5,659 nt of DNA, taken from NCBI GenBank assembly GCA_021204545.1, contig JAJPZF010000160.1, positions 1 to 5,659 of the forward strand, given 5' to 3'. Positions 1 through 5,640 of the stretch are shown in pieces. Within the stretch, counting starts at the first letter, position 1, and each line of letters starts with the position of its first letter. The translations under genes and the position numbers were made by a program. This stretch comes from Prevotellaceae bacterium. GTDB taxonomy: Bacteria; Bacteroidota; Bacteroidia; Bacteroidales; Bacteroidaceae. The notes beneath the pieces were generated by a model. The model searched no databases. It saw only the letters and a list, made by a program, of their open reading frames with translations, and had not been told where the DNA came from.

Positions 1-112
1 CTTCGGCACAAACTGAGACCGCCTCGTTTTCCGTGGGTGTCGCTACGCTCGCCCCACGGCTACCATGTGCAGCCCCTTCGGGGCTATGGCGGAAGCGTCG
101 GGGGATGATTGG
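1..112. repeat. Non-coding left end with two hairpins, probable dispersed intergenic repeat
   Basis: This stretch lies downstream of the esterase stop and has no credible gene. It contains two compact palindromes. One has 7-bp arms CCGTGGG (31-37) and CCCACGG (53-59) around a 15-base loop. The other has 6-bp arms AGCCCC (71-76) and GGGGCT (80-85) around a 3-base loop. Neither is followed by a T-run on either strand, so neither looks like an intrinsic terminator. Paired hairpins with GC-rich arms between genes, at the edge of the assembled sequence, fit a REP-like or other dispersed repeat. That identity is inference: a second copy is not present in this window. Confidence 0.45.
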
Positions 113-991
113 CTAATTCCCGAAGCAGCGCGAGACGAAGGGCAGGCACGTGTAGAGAGCGGAGTGCCAGTATTCTGACGTGTGGCCACCGTCTCTGACG
201 CGGAACTGGCAGGGGATGCGCGCGTTTCTCATCGCCTGGAAGAAGGAGATATTGCAGTCGAGCAGGAAATCGTCGTCGCCGCAGTCGACGAACCACTGCA
301 CGGAGCGCAGATCGTCCAGAGTCTTTTCGTCGGCTTCCTCAACATATTTCGCGCAACCATTCGCCTTTACGGAGCTGAACAGCAGGCTTAGCGGCGAGTC
401 GTCCTTGTCGCCCGAGGCATTCTCGTAGTCAGTCGGAAGGTCCATCAGTGCGCTCATGGCGTAAGCGGCGCAGAACATGTCCGCATGACGTTGGGCGTAG
501 CTCGTCGCACCCCCGCCGCCCATCGAGAGGCCTGCGATGGCGCGGTGCTGTTTGTCAGGGATAATTCGGTATTTCCCTTCGATGTACGGCACGAACTCGT
601 TGAAAAAGAAGTCCTCGTACTGCCATCCGGGCATATTGAGGTAACCGTTGATGTTGCCGTCCCCAATCTTTCCGCCCGCATTCGGCGAGACCACCACCAT
701 TTCCTTCGCCTCGGCGGAGGCTGTCAGTTGGTCGAGCACGTCCTGGGCGTTAAGAATTTCAAACCACGCCGTGTTCGTCCCGTTCAGTCCGTGGAGCAAA
801 TACAGCACTGGGTATTGGCGCAGCGTGTCCACCTCAAAGGTCCTGGGCAAATACACCGAGTAGTCTCTCCATGCGCCCAAGGTCTCGCTGTACAGGCTGT
901 CGTTGACGACTCTGTTCCACGGAAAGGGCAGCTGCGCGCTCGCACAGGCAACAGTGCCCGAAAGCCAGAGGGCGACAAATATTTTCCTCAT
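113..991 (-). CDS. Secreted alpha/beta-hydrolase esterase (Esterase_D / PF00756 type)
   Basis: This 292-residue protein is a serine ester hydrolase. Residues 1-19 form a signal peptide (MRK, a hydrophobic core, then ASA before Q20), so the mature enzyme is likely periplasmic or exported. The fold markers come in the right order: LLHG (65-68) for the oxyanion hole, GLSMGG (154-159) with nucleophile Ser156, GDDDFL (238-243) with the likely acid Asp241, and GGH (268-270) with His270. The segment around 123-141 (YEDFFFNEFVPYIEGKYR) is typical of the XynZ-like, feruloyl/acetyl-esterase and S-formylglutathione-hydrolase branch of the family. The substrate cannot be read from sequence; acyl groups on plant polysaccharides are one option. 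The mature part has seven cysteines, so disulfides are possible. C16 in TVAC is a poor lipobox, making the ASA cleavage site more likely. The gene follows the flavodoxin gene by 25 bases and has no promoter of its own that I can see. Confidence 0.88.
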   Translation of the reverse strand: MRKIFVALWLSGTVACASAQLPFPWNRVVNDSLYSETLGAWRDYSVYLPRTFEVDTLRQYPVLYLLHGLNGTNTAWFEILNAQDVLDQLTASAEAKEMVVVSPNAGGKIGDGNINGYLNMPGWQYEDFFFNEFVPYIEGKYRIIPDKQHRAIAGLSMGGGGATSYAQRHADMFCAAYAMSALMDLPTDYENASGDKDDSPLSLLFSSVKANGCAKYVEEADEKTLDDLRSVQWFVDCGDDDFLLDCNISFFQAMRNARIPCQFRVRDGGHTSEYWHSALYTCLPFVSRCFGN

Positions 992-1002
992 AAAAACAGC
1001 GA

Positions 1003-1016
1003 AAAGCCGGGGCTTT
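1003..1016 (-). terminator. Short hairpin between flavodoxin and esterase genes, weak terminator or attenuator candidate
   Basis: On the minus strand the flavodoxin TAG is followed directly by AAAGCC-CC-GGCTTT, a 6-bp perfect inverted repeat, then TCGCTGTTTTT up to the esterase ATG. The stem is short with a tiny loop, and the T-run is interrupted, so termination would be partial at best. It could lower esterase expression relative to flavodoxin, or protect the 3' end of the upstream message. Confidence 0.25.
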
Positions 1017-1841
1017 CTATCTCACGACCTTGGTGAACTCGGGCTGCTCTCCCTCGGCGCAGGTCACGAGCACGTAGCCTTCCGCCGGCTCCCCGTCGCG
1101 GTTTGTGGTGGAGACTATGAAAACATATTTCGTTCCCTCGGCAGTTTCCTTCACTCTGAAGCCCGTGGGCGTGCCGAGCGGCATAGGATAGTCGCCCGTC
1201 GCCTGCTCGTAAATGGTTTTCTCCTTGTCTCCCAGGGGATTTTCCTCGCCGTATTCCACGTGTTCCTCCTTCTCTCCCTCCACGTATCCGCCGTTTATGA
1301 GGAATTGCTTGACCTCTGCCCCAACCTTGTCGATGCGCGCGGCGCGGATGCCGAAGCCGTCTGTCACGATTGCTTCGGGGCAGGCGGCGCGGAGGTCTGC
1401 CACGCTCGCCTCAAGTCCGCCGCTTCCGAAGGTGCAGAACGGGACAATAGTTTTTCCCTCAAAGTCAACCTCCTGCAGCAGTGCCGCGACGGGGCGGGCG
1501 TACGTGCCGAACCAGATGGGGTAGCCCAGGAAGATAACGTCGTAGTCTTCGATGTTCACGGGGAGGCTCTTGAGCGTCGGCACGATGTCGTCGGCCATTT
1601 CGTCCTGACATCGGGCGATGGTCTCCTCGAATGTGCCGTTGTAGGGTTCTTTCACGTCGAAGCTCACGGCTTCCTCACCTATCAGGTCGGCGATTGTCTG
1701 CGCCACGGTCTCGGTTGTTCCCGTCTGTGAGTAATAGAGCACGAGGCAGCGCGGCCCTTTTTCTGTTTCTGTTTCCTTGGCCGCGTGGCTGCATCCCGCG
1801 AGGAGCAGGGCAGCGGCGGCGATTGTCATTAGCTTTTTCAT
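1017..1841 (-). CDS. Lipoprotein flavodoxin with an extra C-terminal domain
   Basis: This 274-residue protein is an FMN-binding flavodoxin-fold electron carrier or reductase, anchored by lipid outside the cytoplasm. The N-terminus is a lipoprotein signal ending in the lipobox L14-A15-G16-C17, followed by a polar, acidic linker (about 18-30). The flavodoxin domain spans about 31-185. The phosphate loop is YYSQTGTTETVA (36-47), the second FMN loop is GYPIWFGTYARPV (106-118) with Trp110 placed to stack on the flavin, and the third loop is PFCTFGSGG (134-142). These match the Flavodoxin_4-type family (PF12682). Residues about 186-274 go beyond the usual flavodoxin length and look like a small beta-rich domain I cannot name (motif FIVSTTNRDGEPAEGYVLV at 241-259). 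The position after C17 lacks an obvious Bacteroidetes surface-export signal, so a periplasm-facing location is my guess. A good promoter lies 56-85 bases upstream of the start codon, and the leader is A-rich with no Shine-Dalgarno site. The electron partner is unknown. Confidence 0.88.
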   Translation of the reverse strand: MKKLMTIAAAALLLAGCSHAAKETETEKGPRCLVLYYSQTGTTETVAQTIADLIGEEAVSFDVKEPYNGTFEETIARCQDEMADDIVPTLKSLPVNIEDYDVIFLGYPIWFGTYARPVAALLQEVDFEGKTIVPFCTFGSGGLEASVADLRAACPEAIVTDGFGIRAARIDKVGAEVKQFLINGGYVEGEKEEHVEYGEENPLGDKEKTIYEQATGDYPMPLGTPTGFRVKETAEGTKYVFIVSTTNRDGEPAEGYVLVTCAEGEQPEFTKVVR

Positions 1842-1896
1842 ATTTATCTTAATGGTTTTGCTTGGGTTTCTTGGTGTTTTTTCAGCCGGCTCAGCG

Positions 1897-1926
1897 CAAA
1901 GTTATGCGTTTCCCCCGAGAATGCAA
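1897..1926 (-). promoter_or_regulatory. Bacteroidetes-type promoter for the flavodoxin-esterase unit
   Basis: On the minus strand, TTG (1926-1924) is followed by a 19-base spacer and TAACTTTG (1904-1897), an exact match to TAnnTTTG. The predicted transcript start is near 1891. That gives an untranslated leader of about 50 bases that is strongly A-rich next to the ATG at 1841, as is usual in Bacteroidetes. This makes flavodoxin plus esterase a transcription unit separate from the pyr genes. The TTG overlaps the arm of the hairpin at 1925-1943. Confidence 0.75.
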
Positions 1927-1947
1927 GCCGCGCCTCCCGGCTTTTTT
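1925..1947 (+). terminator. Hairpin plus T-run in plus orientation, between yifB and flavodoxin gene
   Basis: Arms AAGCCG (1925-1930) and CGGCTT (1938-1943) flank a 7-base loop and run into six Ts (1942-1947). The T-run is on the plus strand, so as an intrinsic terminator it would stop antisense transcription entering yifB. For minus-strand transcripts the hairpin is preceded by A6 but not followed by a T-run, so it is at best a poor stop for the pyrK-pyrD-yifB message. No plus-strand gene ends here. Confidence 0.3.
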
Positions 1948-1956
1948 GCTGATTGC

Positions 1957-1973
1957 CGCGGGCTTTCGCCGCG
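1957..1973 (-). other. GAAA-loop hairpin just after yifB stop
   Basis: On the minus strand the yifB TGA (1981-1979) is followed within about five bases by CGCGGC-GAAA-GCCCGCG, a six-pair GC stem with one bulged base closed by a GNRA tetraloop. No T-run follows, so this may be a 3'-end stability hairpin or a factor-dependent stop, not a classic terminator. Confidence 0.3.
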
Positions 1974-1978
1974 CGTCC

Positions 1979-3520
1979 TCAAGCTCCCCAGGTGGAGCGG
2001 TCGAGGTTGCGGTAGCCGATTGCCTCGGCGAGGTGTTCTCTCTTCACTTCCTGTGCGCCCGCGAGGTCGGCGATGGTGCGCGCGAGCTTGAGGATTCTGT
2101 CGTAGGCTCGGGCGGAGAGGTGATATTGTCGCATCGCGGTGCTCAGGAGTTTATGGTTTTCGTCGGAAAGCCGCACGTATTCTCTCGCCATCACGCTGCT
2201 CATCTGTGCGTTGCAGTACACCTTCGGGTTGTTCCTGAAGCGTTCCTGCTGCACGCGCCTTGCGGCTACGACCCGCTCTCTCACCTGTGCGCTCGTCTCC
2301 TCCTGCCGCCCCGACGCCAGTTCCTCGAACTTCAGCGGCATGATGTTAATATGTATGTCGATGCGGTCGAGCAGAGGGCCGGATATCTTATTGATGTATT
2401 TCAGCACCATCCCTTGCGTGCACTGGCATTTGTGTGAGGCGTCGCCGTAATAGCCGCATGGGCAGGGGTTCATGCTTGCGCAAAACATGAAAGAGGCCGG
2501 GTAGTTTATGGAATACCTCGCGCGGCTGATGTGAATCTCCCTGTCCTCGAGCGGTTGTCGCAGCACCTCCAGCACCGAGCGTGAGAACTCCGGCAGCTCG
2601 TCGAGGTAGAGAACGCCGTTGTGGGCCAGGGATATCTCGCCAGGCTTCGGGTTCGTGCCGCCGCCGACAAGGGCAATCTGCGAGATTGTGTGGTGCGGGC
2701 TGCGGAAGGGCCGCTCTGTTATCAGTCCGCTGTCGCTCCTGAGCGTGCCTGCCACGCTGTGTATCTGCGTTGTCTCCAGGCTCTCGGCCAGGGAGAGCGG
2801 GGGGAGTATCGACGGAAGCCGCTTGGCTATCATGCTTTTTCCGCTGCCCGGCGGGCCGACCATCAGTATGTTGTGCCCGCCGGCGGCGGCTACCTCCATC
2901 GCCCTCTTGGCGAGCATCTGCCCTTTCACGTCGGAGAAGTCAGCCTCGTAACTGTTCTGGTGCTTGGCGAACTCGGCCCGTGTGTCAATCACCGTGGGCT
3001 CTATCGCCTGGTGCTCGCCGTTCAGCAGGTCAATCACCTGGCGTATGTTCTCGGCCCCGTAAACATTTATTTTGTTCACCACGGCTGCCTCGCGCACGTT
3101 CTTTTGCGGAACTATCAGGCCCTCGAAGCCCATTTTGCGCGCCATTATGGCAATCGGCAGGATTCCCTTGACCGGCAGCAGCGAGCCATCGAGGCTCAGC
3201 TCTCCAACCATAAGGAATCGCCCGAGGCTCTCTTTGTCCACTACGGAGGCCGTGGCGAGAATGCCGATGGCGATGGGAAGGTCGTAGGAGGGCCCTTCTT
3301 TTTTCAGGTCGGCGGGCGTGAGGTTTATCGTGTAGCTCTGCGAGGGGAAGTGCAAGTCGCTGTTGTTTATCGCCGCGACAATGCGCTCGTGGCTCTCTTT
3401 CACCGAGCTGTCGGGCAATCCCACAAGGTAATAAACTATTCCTCTCGAGGAGTTCACCTCAGTAGTCACGTGGATTGCGTTCAGCCCCATCACTGCCGCA
3501 GTATTAACTTTTACAAGCAT
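1979..3520 (-). CDS. yifB: YifB/ComM-family AAA+ ATPase (Mg-chelatase-like)
   Basis: This 513-residue cytoplasmic ATPase is close in length to the roughly 510 residues usual for the family and looks complete. The N-terminal ChlI-type domain covers about 20-170. The Mg_chelatase AAA+ core begins near 190 with Walker A GPPGSGKS (222-229, Lys228), Walker B LYLDE (304-308), a cysteine motif CPCGYYGD...CQC (C353, C355, C365, C367) that could bind metal, and GPLLDRIDIH (381-390) with Arg386 as a likely arginine finger or sensor. The C-terminal helical Mg_chelatase_C domain covers about 410-510. ComM in Haemophilus and Vibrio drives branch migration of incoming DNA in natural transformation; homologues are widespread in bacteria not known to be competent, so the role here is uncertain. 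Its ATG shares one base with the pyrD stop (TGATG), implying translational coupling. The N-terminus [15 protein letters not shown] matches the family start. Confidence 0.95.
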   Translation of the reverse strand: MLVKVNTAAVMGLNAIHVTTEVNSSRGIVYYLVGLPDSSVKESHERIVAAINNSDLHFPSQSYTINLTPADLKKEGPSYDLPIAIGILATASVVDKESLGRFLMVGELSLDGSLLPVKGILPIAIMARKMGFEGLIVPQKNVREAAVVNKINVYGAENIRQVIDLLNGEHQAIEPTVIDTRAEFAKHQNSYEADFSDVKGQMLAKRAMEVAAAGGHNILMVGPPGSGKSMIAKRLPSILPPLSLAESLETTQIHSVAGTLRSDSGLITERPFRSPHHTISQIALVGGGTNPKPGEISLAHNGVLYLDELPEFSRSVLEVLRQPLEDREIHISRARYSINYPASFMFCASMNPCPCGYYGDASHKCQCTQGMVLKYINKISGPLLDRIDIHINIMPLKFEELASGRQEETSAQVRERVVAARRVQQERFRNNPKVYCNAQMSSVMAREYVRLSDENHKLLSTAMRQYHLSARAYDRILKLARTIADLAGAQEVKREHLAEAIGYRNLDRSTWGA

Positions 3521-4428
3521 CAGTCTACAAGTCCGATTATTTCCCTCACCGAGCCGAAGCCTTCGGCCTCGAGGTACGTGTTAATCCCCGCCGCGACCTT
3601 CAGGGTTATGGCGGGGTCTATGAAGTTCATTGTCCCTATCTCCACGGCCGTGGCGCCGGCCAGCAGGAACTCCACCGCGTCCGTCGGGGAGGATATGCCG
3701 CCAAGCCCGATGACGGGCACGCGCACGGCGTGGGCCACGTCGTAGACCATGCGGAGAGCCACGGGTTTCACGGCTGGCCCGCTCAGGCCGCCCGTGCCTA
3801 TTGAGAGCGCACGCCTGCGTTTCCGCGCGTCTATCGCCATTCCCAGCAGCGTGTTAATGAGGGAAAGGCTGTCAGCTCCCTCGCTTTCCGCCGCTTTCGC
3901 TATCTCTGTGATGTCCGTCACGTTGGGCGAGAGCTTGACAATCAGGGTTTTCGGGTAGACGCCCCTTACCGCCCGCACCACGCTCGCCGCTCCCTCCGTC
4001 GAAACCCCGAAGGTCATCCCTCCGCCCTTGACGTTCGGGCAGGATATGTTGAGCTCGATGGCGGGAATGTCCTCGAGCGTGGCGATTCTTTCGGCGCATT
4101 CCGCATAATCTTCAGGACTTGAGCCGCTCACGTTCACTATTATATTTGTGTCGATGCAGCGGATTTTAGGGTAAATGTTCTTGCAAAAGTAATCCACTCC
4201 CTTGTTTTGCAGACCAACGCAGTTGAGCATTCCGCTCGCGGTCTCCGCCATACGCGGGTAAGGGTTGCCCTCGCGGGGGTGCGTTGTTGTGCCTTTTACG
4301 ATTATGCCGCCGATTTTGCCCAGATCGACCAGTTCGGCGAACTCCAGCCCGTAGCCAAACGTGCCGCTCGCCGTCATCACGGGGTTCTTGAGCCTAAGCT
4401 TTCCTATCTCGACGCTCAGATCTGCCAT
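3520..4428 (-). CDS. pyrD: Dihydroorotate dehydrogenase, class 1B catalytic subunit
   Basis: This 302-residue FMN enzyme oxidises dihydroorotate to orotate, the fourth step of de novo pyrimidine synthesis, in the cytoplasm. The family signatures are in order: ASGTFG (20-25), VKGTT (44-48, Lys45), [11 protein letters not shown] (67-77), NISCPN (127-132), IVKLSPN (163-169), GTGGLSGPA (211-219), GLGGI (241-245) and EIGT (263-266). Cys130 in NISCPN is the active-site base typical of class 1; class 2 enzymes have serine there. The adjacent pyrK gene makes this the class 1B form, which passes electrons to NAD+ through PyrK. The length is normal and no key residue is missing. The start overlaps the end of pyrK by 13 bases, and the stop overlaps the yifB start by one base, so the three genes are very probably cotranscribed and translationally coupled. 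Confidence 0.96.
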   Translation of the reverse strand: MADLSVEIGKLRLKNPVMTASGTFGYGLEFAELVDLGKIGGIIVKGTTTHPREGNPYPRMAETASGMLNCVGLQNKGVDYFCKNIYPKIRCIDTNIIVNVSGSSPEDYAECAERIATLEDIPAIELNISCPNVKGGGMTFGVSTEGAASVVRAVRGVYPKTLIVKLSPNVTDITEIAKAAESEGADSLSLINTLLGMAIDARKRRRALSIGTGGLSGPAVKPVALRMVYDVAHAVRVPVIGLGGISSPTDAVEFLLAGATAVEIGTMNFIDPAITLKVAAGINTYLEAEGFGSVREIIGLVD

Positions 4429-5192
4429 TTCAGTTCCTTGATGTCAAAGACGGGGCCCTCGGTGCAGACGCACACGTTCCCCCGCCTTGTGTCCTCGACG
4501 CAGCAGAGGCAGGCTCCGAGTCCGCAGGCCATCGTGTTTTCCAGCGACACTTCGCACGGAATGCCCTTTGTTGTGGCGTATTTTGCCACGGCCATCATCA
4601 TGGGCTTCGGACCGCAGCAGTAGATTCTCTCAAACTCCTGGCTCCTGAGCACGCTGTGCTGCGTCGCGAAGCCCCGTTCGCCGGCCGAGCCGTCCTCGGT
4701 GGTGATGTAAACCTTCCCGAACTTACCGAAGACGCCTTCGGGGAGCAGGTCGCCGCGGCTTTTCGCTCCGAGCAGGAACACTGGCTCGCAGCCCGTTTCC
4801 CTGAGCCCGGCGCCCAGGAAGAGCAGGGGAGCGACCCCCGCGCCGCCGCCCGCGAGCAGAACTCTCTTGCTTTCCCGGGGGATGCTGAAGCCGTTGCCCA
4901 GCGGCATCAGGGCGTTCAGCGTGTCTCCCTTGCTGAGGGCGGCGAGATGTCGTGTCCCTTCGCCGGCGAGCCTGACGAGAAACAGCACCTCGTTGCGCTT
5001 TCTGTCCAGAAAGTGGATGCTTATGGGCCGGCGCAGGAAGGTTGCGGGCGAGTTGTCCACGCGGAGTTGCGCAAACTGTCCGGCCCGCGCCTCGGGAAGC
5101 GGCGAGACGGGGTCGGTGAGCCTTAGCAGTGTGTAGTGTTTTCCCACAGCCTCGTTGCTCACAACCTTGAGGTCGACAACTTTCTTCTTCAT
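4416..5192 (-). CDS. pyrK: Dihydroorotate dehydrogenase electron-transfer subunit (FAD, 2Fe-2S)
   Basis: This 258-residue subunit carries electrons from the FMN of PyrD through a [2Fe-2S] cluster and FAD to NAD+; the usual assembly is a PyrD2-PyrK2 heterotetramer. The N-terminal FAD-binding barrel contains RRPISI (54-59). The NAD-binding part has GGGAGVAPL (115-123) and YCCGPKPMM (191-199). The C-terminus has the iron-sulfur signature C223-x4-C228-x2-C231-x11-C243, followed by EGPVF. I start at 5192 (MKKKVVDL) because this gives the normal family length. An in-frame ATG at 5312 would add 40 polar residues with no family resemblance, and they run through an inverted repeat and a promoter candidate. 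An AAGGAG at 5207-5212 lies 14 bases upstream, too far to be a good ribosome site, so it does not decide the start. Confidence 0.95.
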   Translation of the reverse strand: MKKKVVDLKVVSNEAVGKHYTLLRLTDPVSPLPEARAGQFAQLRVDNSPATFLRRPISIHFLDRKRNEVLFLVRLAGEGTRHLAALSKGDTLNALMPLGNGFSIPRESKRVLLAGGGAGVAPLLFLGAGLRETGCEPVFLLGAKSRGDLLPEGVFGKFGKVYITTEDGSAGERGFATQHSVLRSQEFERIYCCGPKPMMMAVAKYATTKGIPCEVSLENTMACGLGACLCCVEDTRRGNVCVCTEGPVFDIKELKWQI

Positions 5193-5236
5193 CTTTTGCC
5201 CGCGCTCTCCTTGGCGCGTACGAGTGTATACGTTGG

Positions 5237-5267
5237 CTAAGTTACGACTTTTCTGGTGAAATGGCAG
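5237..5267 (-). promoter_or_regulatory. Weak pyrK-proximal promoter candidate
   Basis: On the minus strand TAACTTAG (5244-5237) matches TAnnTTTG at all but one fixed position, 45 bases from the pyrK ATG. CTG (5267-5265), 20 bases upstream of it, is a poor stand-in for TTG. It would give a leader of normal length (about 40 bases). Its upstream element falls inside the inverted repeat 5248-5272, so occupancy of that repeat could control it. Confidence 0.35.
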
Positions 5268-5272
5268 AAAAG
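5248..5272. repeat. Perfect 8-bp inverted repeat upstream of pyrK, operator or leader hairpin
   Basis: Arms CTTTTCTG (5248-5255) and CAGAAAAG (5265-5272) are exact complements around a 9-base loop. The repeat abuts the candidate -7 element at 5237-5244 and covers where its -33 element would sit, a position suited to a DNA-binding regulator. If transcribed from the distal promoter it would instead be an RNA hairpin 56 bases from the ATG. Confidence 0.5.
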
Positions 5273-5314
5273 CTTCCGTTTTTTCGCCCCGCGTCCTGAT
5301 TCGCGCGCCCATTC

Positions 5315-5450
5315 ACCGTGGCTTTTTCCTGATAACCTTAGGCTTTAGCGTCGATTTCCCGTGACTTTTTATTTTTCCCGTGGGTTTTGCGACGATTCCT
5401 CGTGGCTTTTTTATTTTTCTCATGGGAAAAAGTTTTTTTCTCGTGGGAAA
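5315..5450. repeat. Array of about seven imperfect units with a roughly 21-bp period
   Basis: A core close to CYCGTGGS, mostly followed by a T- or A-run, recurs at 5315 (ACCGTGGC), 5336 (CCTTAGGC, degenerate), 5358 (CCCGTGAC), 5377 (CCCGTGGG), 5399 (CTCGTGGC), 5419 (CTCATGGG) and 5440 (CTCGTGGG). The steps are 21, 22, 19, 22, 20 and 21 bases, a mean of about 20.8. The last two units are nearly identical over 16 bases (5414-5429 and 5435-5450, one mismatch). The period equals two helical turns, so all cores and AT-tracts face the same side of the DNA. Confidence 0.6.
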
Positions 5451-5463
5451 CGCGGCAATTGTA

Positions 5464-5488
5464 CATGTGAACTTGAGATTTTCACATG
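5464..5488. repeat. Perfect 8-bp inverted repeat in the pyrK leader
   Basis: Arms CATGTGAA (5464-5471) and TTCACATG (5481-5488) are exact complements around a 9-base loop. No T-run follows on the minus strand, so it is not a terminator. It has the same arm and loop lengths as the repeat at 5248-5272, though the sequences differ. Confidence 0.5.
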
Positions 5489-5497
5489 CGAATATGG

Positions 5498-5550
5498 CAG
5501 GTCTCCTGATCTCTTGGGGAAGAGGTCTCGGCCGTCATGTGCGAGACCTG
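5498..5550 (-). promoter_or_regulatory. Mutually exclusive stems at the 5' end of the pyrK leader
   Basis: On the plus strand, CGAGACCTG (5542-5550) is complementary to two different segments: AGGTCTCG at 5523-5530 (8 bp, 11-base loop) and CAGGTCTC at 5498-5505 (8 bp, enclosing a small CTCTT/AAGAG hairpin at 5511-5524). Both pairings cannot form at once, and the small inner hairpin also conflicts with the first stem by two bases. In minus-strand RNA this switch-like layout would begin about eight bases after the predicted transcript start. Confidence 0.45.
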
Positions 5551-5563
5551 TTGTTTTCACCCA

Positions 5564-5595
5564 CAAAGATAGCGAATGTTAGCGTGATTTGCAAA
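5564..5595 (-). promoter_or_regulatory. Bacteroidetes-type promoter, distal, for pyrK-pyrD-yifB
   Basis: On the minus strand TTTG (5595-5592) is followed by a 20-base spacer and TATCTTTG (5571-5564), a full match to the TAnnTTTG form. The predicted start is near 5558. No other minus-strand gene lies between it and pyrK, so it should drive the pyr genes through a long leader. Confidence 0.6.
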
Positions 5596-5640
5596 TCTCC
5601 GCGGCAGTCTGCTGAGTTTTTTTGTGGAGGGAGGATTAAG

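Larger units (their letters stand above)
5193..5558 (-). promoter_or_regulatory. Long gene-free leader upstream of pyrK
   Basis: If the promoter at 5564-5595 is used, the pyrK message begins near 5558 and carries about 365 untranslated bases, unusually long for this group. The stretch contains the alternative stems at 5498-5550, a hairpin at 5464-5488, the 21-bp-spaced array at 5315-5450, and a hairpin at 5248-5272 beside a weaker promoter. No known riboswitch class was recognised. Control of pyrimidine genes by the leader would make biological sense but is inference. Confidence 0.45.

Noticed and set aside
353..365. Frameshift or broken gene within the minus-strand genes
   Set aside because: All five frames run at normal family length with every key motif present, so I see no pseudogene in the window.
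485..1036. 183-codon plus-strand open frame opposite the esterase gene
   Set aside because: The esterase frame on the minus strand has a signal peptide and a full catalytic triad; this frame has nothing comparable.
903..1730. 275-codon plus-strand open frame opposite the flavodoxin gene
   Set aside because: It is a shadow of the flavodoxin coding strand, crosses the gap into the esterase gene and shows no family motifs.
2621..3745. 374-codon plus-strand open frame opposite yifB and the end of pyrD
   Set aside because: It is antisense to two well-supported genes and has no recognisable domain; long shadow frames are expected in GC-rich coding DNA.
5193..5312. 40-residue N-terminal extension of pyrK from ATG 5312
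   Set aside because: The added residues are polar, unlike PyrK family starts, and run through an inverted repeat and a promoter candidate; MKKK at 5192 gives the usual length.
5315..5450. CRISPR array
   Set aside because: Units are only about 20 bp apart, repeats are 8-16 bases and degenerate, there are no unique spacers of normal size, and no cas gene is present.
5361..5582. 73-codon plus-strand open frame in the pyrK leader
   Set aside because: It is phenylalanine- and serine-rich because of the T-runs in the repeat array and has no family features or start signals.
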